A DNA stretch of 45,707 nt from CAYFHQ01 sp964342805 (GTDB lineage Bacteria; Bacillota; Clostridia; Peptostreptococcales; Acidaminobacteraceae). The stretch spans positions 1 to 45,707 of the forward strand of contig CAYFHQ010000017.1 in NCBI GenBank assembly GCA_964342805.1. The letters run 5' to 3'. The translations under genes and the position numbers were made by a program. Positions 8,204-19,057 of the stretch are shown here, piece after piece (position 1 is the stretch's first letter; each line of letters opens with the position of its first letter). The notes beneath the pieces are model-generated. The model made no database searches. It worked only from the letters and a program-made list of their open reading frames with translations, and was not told where the DNA came from.

Positions 8204-9847
8204 TTAAACCGGTAACTCAATGCGAAACCGTACCCCATTTCCAGCTTCACTGGTACAAACAACCCCGCCCCCCAGTTTCTGCGTCACAATAGTGTATAGG
8301 GTGTACAAGCCCAAGCCACTATACTGGCCCATCTTCGTGGTAAAGAAGGGGTCAAAAACCCGGTCAACAATATCTTGAGACATCCCCTGGCCATTGTCGG
8401 CATAGTCTAGAACAATCACTTGGTCAGTCTGGATCACATCCACAGAGATATGACCTGCCTCTTGGTCAGCAAAGCCATGGTGAACAGAGTTTTGAATCAA
8501 GAGGGTTATGATCTGGTAGATTAAGCCAGGCACACTATTGAGAATCAAGCTGGGATCACAATGATAGTGAAAACGGATCTGGTCTTGGCGGTACTCTTCC
8601 ACAAAACTTTTAATAATCACGTCCAAGAGTCTGCAGACCTGTATAGGCTGCTTGACCTGGTCAGTTTGAATGGTTGAGATCATTTTCAAATTTTCGATGA
8701 TTTCAATGCTCTTGTTTAAGTTGCTCGTATTACTCTCTAAGGCCCCCTCCAGGGACCGTACAAAATCTAAGGCCTTTTCTATGGTAGGTGTCTTTTTCTC
8801 AGCTCCTTGAAGGAAGTCCTTGATCTTGGTCTCCACAAAGGTGTTGAGGGTTAAACTGCTACCTAGGGGGGTGTTGATCTCGTGGCAGATTCCATTGACT
8901 AAGGACCCAATTGCGATCATTTTATGGCGTTCAATTAGTTGGTCTTGGGTGGACTTCAAGCGACTCACCGTTTCTTGTAAGAGGCTGTTGGCATCCTGAA
9001 GGTGGAGGGTCCTTTCTGCGATTATGGTCTCCAACTCCCGGTTGTGCTGCTCTAGGGCCTGCTCCATCTCCTTTTCGGTGGTAATGTCAATGATGACCCC
9101 GTCTAAAAATCGGACTTCCTCTTCCCCATATTCAAACAAACCCTGGCCCTTTTCATGGACCCATTTCACTTGACCATTCTTATGGATAATCCGGTAGCTG
9201 ATCAAATAGGACTGTCGCTTTTCTAGGGCGGCGAAGACGGTCTCCTCTACCTTCTTCTGGTCCTGAGGATGAATAATGCTGGCAAAAGTGTGGTCCCTGT
9301 TGCCAATAAAGGACTCTGCCTCATAACCCGTCAGCACTTGGATATAGTCACTTACATAGTGCATTTTCCAGTCTGCCCTTGCCTCACAGCGATACACTAC
9401 CCCTTGGACATTGGAAACCAATGTCCTGTAGTGGTTTTCACTTTCTATGATCTTCTTTTTAGACAGGGCAAACTCAGTAATATCTGTAGAGATACCACAG
9501 ACACCAATGAAGTCTCCCCCCTCGGAAAACAGGGGATACTTGTTGGTGAGATAGAGTTTTTCCACCCCTTGAAAACGGGCAACTTCGTCAATTTCCAGGG
9601 GTTGTTTATGGTCCATGACCCACTGGTCATTTTCAACAAAACTGGAGGCGATGTCAGCTGGAAAAATGTCGTAATCCGTTTTGCCAACCGCTTCTTGTTT
9701 GGTGATGTTGAACAAGGCCTCAAACTTGGAGTTGATGAAGACATACTGGCCCTGGGCATTCTTGATATAGATGACAGAGTTGGTATTGTCTATAACAGAC
9801 TCCAACACCTCTTGGTCAGCCTTGAATCCTAGATTGTCCCTAAGCAT
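8204..9847 (-). CDS. Soluble PAS-PAS sensor histidine kinase
   Basis: 547 residues with no transmembrane segment or signal peptide, so it senses in the cytoplasm. PAS domain 1 is about residues 12-128 and PAS domain 2 about 138-258. A coiled-coil (260-310) leads into an H-box with phospho-acceptor H322 in GICHEINTPLG. The HATPase domain shows an N-box (NSVHHGF), a G1 box (DNGQGM) and a G2 box (GLGLYTLY). The H-box with ExNTPLG resembles the HisKA subgroup often found without an adjacent regulator, and no response regulator gene lies next to it here. RBS GAAGGAGGGG precedes the ATG. It is monocistronic with its own terminator. The signal and the partner are unknown. Confidence 0.9.
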   Translation of the reverse strand: MLRDNLGFKADQEVLESVIDNTNSVIYIKNAQGQYVFINSKFEALFNITKQEAVGKTDYDIFPADIASSFVENDQWVMDHKQPLEIDEVARFQGVEKLYLTNKYPLFSEGGDFIGVCGISTDITEFALSKKKIIESENHYRTLVSNVQGVVYRCEARADWKMHYVSDYIQVLTGYEAESFIGNRDHTFASIIHPQDQKKVEETVFAALEKRQSYLISYRIIHKNGQVKWVHEKGQGLFEYGEEEVRFLDGVIIDITTEKEMEQALEQHNRELETIIAERTLHLQDANSLLQETVSRLKSTQDQLIERHKMIAIGSLVNGICHEINTPLGSSLTLNTFVETKIKDFLQGAEKKTPTIEKALDFVRSLEGALESNTSNLNKSIEIIENLKMISTIQTDQVKQPIQVCRLLDVIIKSFVEEYRQDQIRFHYHCDPSLILNSVPGLIYQIITLLIQNSVHHGFADQEAGHISVDVIQTDQVIVLDYADNGQGMSQDIVDRVFDPFFTTKMGQYSGLGLYTLYTIVTQKLGGGVVCTSEAGNGVRFRIELPV

Positions 9848-9914
9848 GGGTCCCCTCCTTCACCTTGTCACTAGTTAAAAAATACCCCTGATTGGTGTGG
9901 GTAAACGTGGGCAT

Positions 9915-9942
9915 AAAAAAGAGACCTGGGTTTCCAGGTCTC
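9915..9942 (-). terminator. Terminator of the GNAT gene
   Basis: Perfect GAGACCTGG/CCAGGTCTC hairpin (9921-9942), followed on the minus strand by six T (9920-9915). Confidence 0.9.
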
Positions 9943-9955
9943 GAGGTAAGAATGC

Positions 9956-10810
9956 CTATAGGGTCATATACATTTCCCACTGGGACAACTTGTCTTTTGC
10001 AAATCCTATTCGGGTTAAAAACCCTTTGAAGAGGGCATTGCCTGAAACTGCCGTTCGAATGGAATCCCCCTCCTCTTTCTTGACCAGAGCCCCGATCATG
10101 GAAGCCCCTAGGCCGTGTAGACGGTGGTTTTTGTCCACATGGAGCATAAAAACAATGCCTTTAAAACTGCCCATGGCCCCTACAATTGCTCCCTGGTGCT
10201 CAATAACATGGTAGGTGCAAGCAAAGGGTTTGTAGTAGGCCACGTCCCACTGCCAGGGGAAGTGAATATCAGTTAGGCTGGATCGATAGGCTTCGACCTC
10301 TTCCAAATTGGCCTCCCTAAGTTGGTAGGCTTGGTCGTCCAGGGAACCAAGGGACCGGTCCCTTAAGGCACTTTTCTCCGCGCTATAATACTCCAAGTGG
10401 TGGACTTGGTCATATCCCGTAAACTCATAAAAGCTCACGGCCCGGTCATTTCCTTTAATAACTTCCAGGAACATTTGCTTGCAGCCCCGGTCTTTGCCAC
10501 ACTGAATGTGTAGCTCCATGAGTTTTTTTGCAACACCCGTTCCCCTATACTCCGGTAGGACACACATGGTACCACACCGCATGGTTGGTATACCTTGTAG
10601 GTCACGGATACCACCCAGTATAAGACCTACAGGCTTTTCATCATCGAAGGCAATAAAGGAATACTCCTTCTTATTTCCCTCGGGTCCAAAGAATCGCTTG
10701 ATCATCATTTCTTGGTCCATTTTCATTTGGATCATATAGTCAGAAAAGCCACCTGAAAATGCCTCATATATTAAATCGTCCGTGATTTCAGTACAGTTTT
10801 CGTAACGCAC
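9956..10810 (-). CDS. GNAT family N-acetyltransferase, probably double GNAT fold
   Basis: About 284 residues. The N-terminal half has a good GNAT core with the acetyl-CoA loop YRGTGVAKKL preceded by strand beta-4 (TMCVLPEY) and followed by FYEFTGY. The C-terminal 90 residues repeat the same plan in weaker form (FMLHVDKNHRLHGLGASMIG and GFLTRIGF), so this looks like a tandem GNAT with a degenerate second domain. I favour a GTG start at 10810 because AAAGGGGG lies 6 nt upstream; an in-frame ATG at 10834 has only a weak RBS and would add 8 residues. The substrate is unknown. It is divergent from pflB. Confidence 0.8.
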   Translation of the reverse strand: MRYENCTEITDDLIYEAFSGGFSDYMIQMKMDQEMMIKRFFGPEGNKKEYSFIAFDDEKPVGLILGGIRDLQGIPTMRCGTMCVLPEYRGTGVAKKLMELHIQCGKDRGCKQMFLEVIKGNDRAVSFYEFTGYDQVHHLEYYSAEKSALRDRSLGSLDDQAYQLREANLEEVEAYRSSLTDIHFPWQWDVAYYKPFACTYHVIEHQGAIVGAMGSFKGIVFMLHVDKNHRLHGLGASMIGALVKKEEGDSIRTAVSGNALFKGFLTRIGFAKDKLSQWEMYMTL

Positions 10811-10979
10811 AATATTCCCCCTTTGTACTTGCATTCGCCTAAGTTTTCAATTCCTTTACGAACCGCTCATATCCTGCTTTTAGACCCCTGTTTTTTGTTT
10901 CGATTCCTCAACATTTCACCCAAAGCCCAGGGCCGGGACAAAAACGTTCCCGATTTTCGTTAAGAAAAATACATATCCG

Positions 10980-11030
10980 TGTTCAAAAGTCGGGATTTGT
11001 GGTATACTGTATACAATCAGAACGGTTCTC
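10980..11030 (+). promoter_or_regulatory. Probable pflB promoter with two palindromes
   Basis: The -10 is TATACT (11003-11008) with a weak -35 TGTTCA (10980-10985) 17 nt upstream. The -10 lies in a palindrome GTATAC-T-GTATAC (11002-11014), and a second palindrome AGAAC-G-GTTCT (11019-11029) sits just after the predicted start. Either could bind a redox or metabolic repressor. No exact Rex or FNR site was seen. Confidence 0.5.
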
Positions 11031-11219
11031 AATTAGGCTATCGATACACGTACATTTATGACTTTTGTATCATTTTTGTTCGTAAATCGTTTTCCCAAGT
11101 TGTCCCGTTCACAGGGTTGTGTTACCCTGTTTGAAAAGTAAAGTTTCTACAGTTCTCGTTACATATTTAACGAGCTATAGCAAGGGAACTCTCATTCCCT
11201 ATTCTGGAGGACAAGGCTT
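11031..11219 (+). promoter_or_regulatory. Structured leader of pflB
   Basis: About 190 nt containing three clean hairpins: ACAGGGT/ACCCTGT (11111-11130), CTCGTT/AACGAG (11155-11174) and AGGGAA/TTCCCT (11183-11200). The last ends just before RBS CTGGAGG (11204-11210). None is followed by a T-run, so they fit mRNA stability or translation control better than termination. Confidence 0.45.
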
Positions 11220-13445
<2,226 letters not shown>

Positions 13446-13459
13446 GGGGGTCGATTCCA

Positions 13460-14191
13460 ATCGATGTTAAGGGATTCATTCACTCAGTAGAAAGTTGCGG
13501 GGCCGTTGATGGCCCAGGCATCCGGTATGTCCTCTTCTTGCAGGGCTGCCCACTCAGATGCGCCTATTGCCACAATCCTGACACCTGGAAATTTGCTGGT
13601 GGCCAGGAGATGACATCCGATGAGGTGGTTGCAAAGATTAGTCGCAACAAGGCCTTCTTCCAGTTTTCCGGCGGCGGCTTGACCGTTTCCGGTGGAGAGC
13701 CCATGTCTCAGGCTGACTTTGTTACATCCATTTTTGAAAAAGCTGGCGCAGAAGGCATTCACCGTGCCCTGGACACGTCTGGGACCCTGAAGGCCGATGA
13801 CGCAGCAAAGGTACTTGCCCATACTGACCTATTGTTGTTGGATGTAAAATCCACAGACCCTGACCGTTACAAGAGCCTGACCAAGGTCTCCCAAGAACGG
13901 TTTTGGATCATGATGGATGAGGCTGCAAAACGGAATGTTCCCGTTTGGTTGCGCCACGTGGTTGTCCCTGGAATTACAGACACCCTGGACGAGATCGACG
14001 GTCTCAAGCAACTCAAATGCAGGTACCCCAACATTGAAAAGATTGAGCTTCTTCCCTTCCACAAGATGGGTGAGTACAAGTGGGAAACCCTTGAATTTAC
14101 CTATGAACTGGCGGACACGCCAGAAATGGACAAGGGACGGGTTGCAGAAATGCAGGCCATGCTGGACGCAGCCCAGTGTAACGCTGGTTAA
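13460..14191 (+). CDS. pflA: Pyruvate formate-lyase activating enzyme, non-canonical start
   Basis: A radical SAM enzyme that installs the glycyl radical on PflB. The [4Fe-4S] motif is C30-x3-C34-x2-C37 in GCPLRCAYCHNPD, and GGEP follows (SGGEPMSQ). The conserved N-terminal block IHSVESCGAVDGPGIR is encoded in frame from 13478, but between the in-frame TGA at 13400 and a TTG at 13538 there is no ATG, GTG or TTG. Starting at TTG 13538 would delete this block. The likeliest start is ATC 13460 (9 nt after AAGGGGG, giving 243 residues and the same cysteine spacing as known PflA) or ATT 13454. Alternatively one G was lost from an original ATGGTTAAG near 13464. Function is certain; the start codon is not. 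Confidence 0.9.
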   Translation: MDVKGFIHSVESCGAVDGPGIRYVLFLQGCPLRCAYCHNPDTWKFAGGQEMTSDEVVAKISRNKAFFQFSGGGLTVSGGEPMSQADFVTSIFEKAGAEGIHRALDTSGTLKADDAAKVLAHTDLLLLDVKSTDPDRYKSLTKVSQERFWIMMDEAAKRNVPVWLRHVVVPGITDTLDEIDGLKQLKCRYPNIEKIELLPFHKMGEYKWETLEFTYELADTPEMDKGRVAEMQAMLDAAQCNAG

Positions 14192-14209
14192 ATACGATCA
14201 AAAAACTAG

Positions 14210-14247
14210 AACCCCCATCACTCTGTTTGGAGTGATGGGGGTTTTTT
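14210..14247 (+). terminator. Terminator of pflBA, possibly bidirectional
   Basis: AACCCCCATCACTC paired with GAGTGATGGGGGTT, 6-nt loop, then a T-run on the plus strand. The minus-strand side ends TTCTAGTTTTTT, so it may also stop the convergent gene at 14252. Confidence 0.93.
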
Positions 14248-14251
14248 CGGT

Positions 14252-14944
14252 CTAATCATGCGTGCTTGAGGTCTGATTGACCTGGTCTTCTTGACTTCTT
14301 AGGTAGGACAGGACCTGGTCCAAATCTTTGAGTTGATCCTCGCCCACTTGAAGGTAGCCATACAAACGACCTTCTTCGGCGTCAACCGCGTAGGTATACT
14401 GATTATCGAGGATATCATAGGATACATCCCCAGAGTCTGTGTTTTTATACGCCTTCAGGGGCATGATATAATGAACGCCCACCTGAGGTACACTGCCAAA
14501 CTGGTTCACGGTGATCTCTTTGTCAGTTACTTGGCCTCCCAAATGGTCTATGACTTGAAAGGTAAACTGTTTAAAGGTCATACTGGCAAGGCGTTTACTC
14601 TCAGAATCCGTTACTTTTCCATATACAAGGCTAGTTGAGTTGTTGAGGATATCTTTTAAACTCGAATACGTATGCATCATCACGTAAACACCGGGACGCA
14701 TTTCTTTGCATTCTAAGATACTTGTTTCTGTCAGTTCAACGACAGGGGCCTCCCCACTTTCCAAGGATGCGCTTAGAAGAGTGGATTCTCCAATCTCTAC
14801 TAGGGTCTCATTCATATCCTCTTCATCAAATGGCTCAGTCGTCTCGACCCGATCCTCATTTTCAAAGGCAAACACGCCAATCACAAGAGAAATCAAGAAA
14901 ATGCCGACCAACAACCCGCCTATTGCTCTACCCAATCGAGTCAC
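14252..14944 (-). CDS. Membrane-anchored extracytoplasmic protein of unknown function
   Basis: 230 residues. An N-terminal hydrophobic segment (about 8-27, GGLLVGIFLISLVIGVFAF) is either a signal peptide or an anchor. It is followed by an acidic linker and a soluble domain of about 150 residues, with alternating hydrophobic residues suggesting a beta-rich fold. I do not recognise the family. The start is GTG 14944, with TAGGAG 6 nt upstream. It lies 14 nt after the multi-pass membrane protein gene, so both are probably one unit. It might be an accessory subunit of that protein, which is inference from position only. Confidence 0.7.
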   Translation of the reverse strand: MTRLGRAIGGLLVGIFLISLVIGVFAFENEDRVETTEPFDEEDMNETLVEIGESTLLSASLESGEAPVVELTETSILECKEMRPGVYVMMHTYSSLKDILNNSTSLVYGKVTDSESKRLASMTFKQFTFQVIDHLGGQVTDKEITVNQFGSVPQVGVHYIMPLKAYKNTDSGDVSYDILDNQYTYAVDAEEGRLYGYLQVGEDQLKDLDQVLSYLRSQEDQVNQTSSTHD

Positions 14945-14958
14945 TTAGAACTCCTAAC

Positions 14959-16101
14959 TCACCTGTTTGTCTTCCCAGCGGTTTGCTCCAGTAAAGAAAC
15001 CTGGGCTATGGTTGCCATTTCTAATGCTGTTATACCCAAGATTAAGTTCCATGTGGTTGGCAGGCCAAACACAATGCTGTTGGTCACAAAAACCAATAAG
15101 AGAATAGTAGCTACATAATACCCAGCCACGGCACACCCCTTCAAATGGCCACTAACCAACATGGCCACCATGAGCAAGAAGGCAATGGTCACGCCAAAAG
15201 TAGAAAGGGTCTGGAGCGCATCGGTTTGAAGGAGGTTTTGCAGGGGTTCCAACTGGAAGATAAGACCCGTTGCCAATACCACTGCCAGGTGGTCTTCCTT
15301 GCCCCTAAGGATCTCAGGCATGGGGAAGGCTTTGTATAGTTTTTTGACCTCGACTGCCTGTAGGAGGCGGCCTAAGGTCTCTAGAATATCTGTCCGTAAA
15401 ACAATAAAACCAATGACCACGAGGACCCCTTGGACCAGCAGCTGGAGCAGGGCATTTTGCTGGGTAAAGACCACCATGCCAAACTTGCCTGCTGCGGTTA
15501 GGATGGCCAGGAGATAGACAATCCGTCTGAGGATAAAGGCACGGTTCTGCTTTTTCCAAACATCCATATCCTTGTTACGCTTGGCAAATTGGTTTTCCAA
15601 ATGACTCTCTTCGTCAACCACAACACCAATGAGCCATGTGTTGATTTTTTTGTGGAAGTAGTCAAAGTAGAGTCCAACTAATACCAGGACACCAAATATC
15701 CCGAGACCTATGTACCAACGAATGTCCATGAGGGCGTCCTGGAGGGAATGGAAGAAGTCCGACCAAGCATAGTTCTGTGACAGGAGGATAAACAAGGGAA
15801 AGAGAAAAACATGGTCCCTAATCCAGTGCCGCTTGCCCTTCATAAAGGTTTGCAAGAGTCCGACTATCAACCAAGCCAAGAGGGCTATGAATATGAGTAT
15901 TCTTGCCCCAAAGTGCATATTGAACAAGTAATGAAAGACATTGCCTTGTTCTGGTTGAAAATAGATGCCCATAAACTGATAGATGTTTAGGAGCATGCCC
16001 TTGCTTTCTCCAAAGGAGTAACTTGAATGAACATTGACAATGGGTATAGCCGTAGCGGCCAATAAGCCAATGATCAGTAATCTTTTAATCCACTTTTCCA
16101 T
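14959..16101 (-). CDS. Multi-pass membrane protein of unknown function
   Basis: 380 residues with about eight to ten hydrophobic segments (for example near 8-24, 67-88, 97-110, 131-150, 190-235, 265-282, 292-315, 322-365) and a charged cytoplasmic-type stretch in the middle (about 150-190). I find no transporter or enzyme signature. The start is ATG 16101 (MEKWIK), with GAGAGGGGA 5 nt upstream; an in-frame ATG at 16146 adds 15 residues without an RBS. It is followed closely by the anchored protein at 14252-14944. Confidence 0.7.
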   Translation of the reverse strand: MEKWIKRLLIIGLLAATAIPIVNVHSSYSFGESKGMLLNIYQFMGIYFQPEQGNVFHYLFNMHFGARILIFIALLAWLIVGLLQTFMKGKRHWIRDHVFLFPLFILLSQNYAWSDFFHSLQDALMDIRWYIGLGIFGVLVLVGLYFDYFHKKINTWLIGVVVDEESHLENQFAKRNKDMDVWKKQNRAFILRRIVYLLAILTAAGKFGMVVFTQQNALLQLLVQGVLVVIGFIVLRTDILETLGRLLQAVEVKKLYKAFPMPEILRGKEDHLAVVLATGLIFQLEPLQNLLQTDALQTLSTFGVTIAFLLMVAMLVSGHLKGCAVAGYYVATILLLVFVTNSIVFGLPTTWNLILGITALEMATIAQVSLLEQTAGKTNR

Positions 16102-16296
16102 TTGATCCCCTCTCAACGACCGAGTTTGCTGCCCCAACAGCTTCACACTGGACGTATGTGTACCATGTCTTCTGTCATACGACCTGCGTATTTCTCAGAA
16201 TCTTTTGTCTTTCTCGTTTATTGGCCACTCTAGAGGAAAATCCTGTTTACGATTTCGTAAGAATTGTGTCTTTTAGGGATATGGCAATCTCTAAAC

Positions 16297-16335
16297 ACAA
16301 AACAGCCCCTGACGAGAAGACCGTCAGGGGCTGTT
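16297..16335 (-). terminator. Terminator of hpt
   Basis: Perfect AACAGCCCCTGACG/CGTCAGGGGCTGTT arms; on the minus strand the hairpin is followed by TTGTGTTT. Confidence 0.85.
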
Positions 16336-16363
16336 AGATTATACGCCGATGCGCATCTTAAGC

Positions 16364-16897
16364 TTAATCAACAAAAGCAAAAACGTGGTCGATATTACGC
16401 ATGTAGTCGCCATAGTTTAGGCCGTAGCCTACGATGAACATGTCTGGAATGGTAAAGCCAACGTAGTCTGCGTCATAGTCTACCTTGCGGCGGGACGGCT
16501 TGTCCAGAAGGACACAGGACTTAATGCTTCTTGGGTTCCTCTTGCTCAGGTGTTCAATGACGCCTGTCATAGTAATTGCAGAGTCCGTAATGTCGTCCAC
16601 AATGAGTACGTCAAAGTCAGATAGGTCGTCGATTGGTACATCGTTGACAACCTTCACCGAACCAGAAGACTCTTCCCCATGGCCATAGGATGATGTTGTC
16701 ATAAACTCAATGCGAACTGGTAGGTCGATCTTACGAACCAGGTCAGCAGTAAAAATAAAAGATCCTTTTAATAGGGAGATCGCTAGCAGGTTTTTGCCTG
16801 CATACTCCTCTGTCAACTGTGCTCCCAACTCAGCTACTCTCTCTTCGATTTGCTGTTTGGAAACGAGAACCTCGCGGCGCTTGTTTTCAATACTCAT
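16364..16897 (-). CDS. hpt: Hypoxanthine phosphoribosyltransferase
   Basis: 177 residues, typical of bacterial Hpt. It salvages hypoxanthine and guanine to IMP and GMP with PRPP. The PRPP-binding loop is VLIVDDITDSAITM, a good match to the type I PRTase motif. The catalytic flexible loop lies near EFMTTSSYGHG. Start ATG 16897 (MSIENK) has CTGGAGGGT upstream; an in-frame start at 16963 adds 22 residues through the promoter. A single-gene unit with its own promoter and terminator. The next gene on the other strand is a nucleoside-type transporter, a possible functional link. Confidence 0.95.
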   Translation of the reverse strand: MSIENKRREVLVSKQQIEERVAELGAQLTEEYAGKNLLAISLLKGSFIFTADLVRKIDLPVRIEFMTTSSYGHGEESSGSVKVVNDVPIDDLSDFDVLIVDDITDSAITMTGVIEHLSKRNPRSIKSCVLLDKPSRRKVDYDADYVGFTIPDMFIVGYGLNYGDYMRNIDHVFAFVD

Positions 16898-16929
16898 ACA
16901 TACCCTCCAGATTTCATACTGTTTCACCC

Positions 16930-16959
16930 ATTGTATAGGAAGGGCGGAAATCCTGTCAA
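16930..16959 (-). promoter_or_regulatory. Promoter of hpt
   Basis: Minus strand: perfect -35 TTGACA (16959-16954); -10 TACAAT (16935-16930) at 18 nt, or TATACA (16937-16932) at 16 nt. Confidence 0.75.
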
Positions 16960-17100
16960 CCATTCCAACTGGCTCTTTTCAGCCTAATAATATTCAGAAT
17001 ATTCATCTTGCCTGGGATTTATACGCATATTTTTTCATATAGGATAAAAATCTAGGAACCATTATTTCATAACCGTAAAGAAAACGTTTTGATTTTAGTA

Positions 17101-17129
17101 TTGTGAAGTTTTTTTATCTATAGTAAAAT
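17101..17129 (+). promoter_or_regulatory. Promoter of the Gate-domain transporter gene
   Basis: -35 TTGTGA (17101-17106), 17-nt spacer, -10 TAAAAT (17124-17129). The surrounding 100 bp are very AT-rich. The leader to the start codon is about 88 nt; no known riboswitch core was recognised. Confidence 0.65.
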
Positions 17130-17223
17130 TATGCTGAAATAATTAAATTATACGAATGTATCGGAGCTATACCCCGTCATTATGGATTTTGCCGGTGGTT
17201 AGCATTCATTTCTGGAGGAGCTT

Positions 17224-18423
17224 ATGGAAAAGGTAAAGGAGATGCCAGTGGAAACGAAGCGTACAAAAAAGCCCGTTTCTAAAGAGACATTTGCATTTCT
17301 AATTGGGATTGCAGTCTTCTTTGGCTATGTGGGCACAGTGATGGGCGTAGGACCCATGTTTAAGACCATCATGAATACAGCCCATGATCTATTGTTGAAT
17401 ACGGTGTTTTTCATCATGGCCATTGCCGTCTTGGCAGGTGCAGTTGCAGCATTGATGTCTGAGTTTGGTGTTGTTGCCTTGATCAACAGTATTATTTCGC
17501 CGGTAATGGGTCCCCTTTATGACCTGCCTGGCGCAGCGTCCTTGGGCGCTATTACAACATTCCTGTCTGATAACCCAGCGATTATATCCCTGGCCAAGGA
17601 CAAGGGCTTTAACAAGTACTTTGAAGATTATCAGACCCCAGCCCTCTGTAACCTGGGTACGGCCTTCGGCATGGGACTTATCCTGTTTACAGTGATGATG
17701 TCCCAAGGAGATGGTAAAGAATTTATTGTTCCTGCTGCCCTTGGTGTACTGGGTGCCGTTGTGGGTTCCATTGTCAGTGTAAAGATCATGATGCACTACA
17801 CGAAAAAGTTCTACGGGGTAACCAAGGACGATCTCAAGCGTATGCGTGAAGCACGAAAAAACCAGAAATTCAGCCAGGAACGTGAAATCCGAGATGGCAG
17901 CATTATGGAACGTGCCATGGACGCCATGCTAGAGGGTGGCAAGTCGGGTGTTACACTGGGCCTAGATATTATTCCTGGTGTATTGATCATCACAACCATT
18001 GTTATGCTATTGACCAAAGGTCCTGCTGTTGTTGATGGTCTTGCCGTTTACACGGGTGCTGCTTATGAGGGTGTGTCCTTGCTTCCGAAACTGGGACAAA
18101 TTCTGAATCCAATCATCCAGCCATTATTCGGTTTCCAAACCCCTGAAGCCATTGCCTTCCCATTCACTTCTTTGGGTTCCGCCGGCGCAGCCCTGGGTCT
18201 GGTACCTGAGTTCCTGAAGGAAGGCCTGATCGGTGGCAATGAAATCGCTGTCTTCACTGCTATTGGCATGTGCTGGTCTGGCTACCTTTCTACCCACGTG
18301 GGTATGATGGACGCCCTGGGTGTACGTCCCCTTGCTGGCAAGGCGATTTTCTCCCACACTATTGGTGGTTTAGCAGCTGGTGTTTTTGCCCACTATGCAT
18401 TTGTGCTGACACAGCTATTTTAA
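17224..18423 (+). CDS. Nucleoside-recognition (Gate) domain membrane transporter
   Basis: 399 residues with about nine or ten membrane segments. Two Gate-like regions are visible: the first around 40-160 (with LSDNPAIISLAKDKGF) and the second around 245-390 (with GFQTPEAIAFPFTSLGS). The loops carry the short polar re-entrant motifs typical of nucleoside-recognition and spore-maturation type proteins. I believe it belongs to the clostridial two-Gate transporter family of about 400 residues; the substrate is not defined by sequence. RBS CTGGAGGAG precedes the ATG. A single-gene unit with promoter and terminator, next to hpt. Confidence 0.8.
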   Translation: MEKVKEMPVETKRTKKPVSKETFAFLIGIAVFFGYVGTVMGVGPMFKTIMNTAHDLLLNTVFFIMAIAVLAGAVAALMSEFGVVALINSIISPVMGPLYDLPGAASLGAITTFLSDNPAIISLAKDKGFNKYFEDYQTPALCNLGTAFGMGLILFTVMMSQGDGKEFIVPAALGVLGAVVGSIVSVKIMMHYTKKFYGVTKDDLKRMREARKNQKFSQEREIRDGSIMERAMDAMLEGGKSGVTLGLDIIPGVLIITTIVMLLTKGPAVVDGLAVYTGAAYEGVSLLPKLGQILNPIIQPLFGFQTPEAIAFPFTSLGSAGAALGLVPEFLKEGLIGGNEIAVFTAIGMCWSGYLSTHVGMMDALGVRPLAGKAIFSHTIGGLAAGVFAHYAFVLTQLF

Positions 18424-18439
18424 GATATTTGCAAAATAC

Positions 18440-18478
18440 AAAGACGTCACTTCTGACAAGAGAAGTGGCGTCTTTTTT
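18440..18478 (+). terminator. Terminator of the Gate transporter gene
   Basis: AAGACGTCACTTCT paired with AGAAGTGGCGTCTT (one G-T pair), 6-nt loop, then TTTTT. It may also serve the convergent ohrR, whose side is AAGACGTC followed by TTTGTATTTTG on the minus strand. Confidence 0.92.
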
Positions 18479-18486
18479 ATGGTCAT

Positions 18487-18981
18487 TTATTCAGTTGCTT
18501 CGTCGTCAAGCCCACAGGCTATCAAGTCTTCGTCCTTGCGGTTGTGGATGTCCTCTGTCAGGTTTTTCAGGCTTTCCCGAAGGAAGATCAACTCGTGTTG
18601 GGACAGGCCAATGCCACATGCCAACTTCATTGGGATGGACCGGGCCTTGTCCTTGAGCCTGTGACCCAGGTCTGTGATATGGACCAAGAGGACCCGCTCG
18701 TCTTCTGCAGACCGTCTTCTGGTGACTAGGCCTGCCGCTTCCAGCTTCTTTAGCAAGGGGGTCAGGGTGCCGGAGTCCAGGAAGAGTTTTTCTCCCAACT
18801 GTTTGACTGACAGCTCTTCCACTTCCCAAAGGACCAGCATGGTGATGTACTGGGTATAGGTCAGGCCCAACTCCTTGAGAAAGGGCCGGTAGAGCTTGGT
18901 GATTTCCCTAGATGCTGCATAGACTGCAAAGCAAAGTTGATTGTCTAAGAGTAAATGGAGATCTGTTTCCTTAGTATCCAT
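18487..18981 (-). CDS. ohrR: OhrR-type MarR family organic-peroxide repressor
   Basis: 164 residues. The N-terminus LDNQLCFAVYAASREITKLY closely matches OhrR of Bacillus, including the redox-sensing cysteine (C17, equivalent to C15 there). The winged helix follows: helix KQLGEKLFLDSGTLTPLLKK and wing RRSAEDERVLL. OhrR represses peroxide-detoxifying genes until its cysteine is oxidised. RBS GAGGTC lies upstream of ATG 18981. No ohrA is next to it; instead a glutathione peroxidase is divergent (19388), the probable target. A palindrome in the shared intergenic region (19071-19082) fits autoregulation. Confidence 0.9.
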   Translation of the reverse strand: MDTKETDLHLLLDNQLCFAVYAASREITKLYRPFLKELGLTYTQYITMLVLWEVEELSVKQLGEKLFLDSGTLTPLLKKLEAAGLVTRRRSAEDERVLLVHITDLGHRLKDKARSIPMKLACGIGLSQHELIFLRESLKNLTEDIHNRKDEDLIACGLDDEATE

Positions 18982-19057
18982 ATGGACCTCGTTTCAATGG
19001 CTACAATCACTTTCACCTAAAAGGGTCGCGCCTGGACGTCTTGTGATTGATTTGTGA

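Noticed and set aside
13464..13490. ATG-started mini-ORF (MLRDSFTQ) at the pflB-pflA junction, possible leader peptide or programmed frameshift
   Set aside because: Only eight codons, no slippery sequence, and no RBS at proper distance; a lost base or ATC start explains the junction better.
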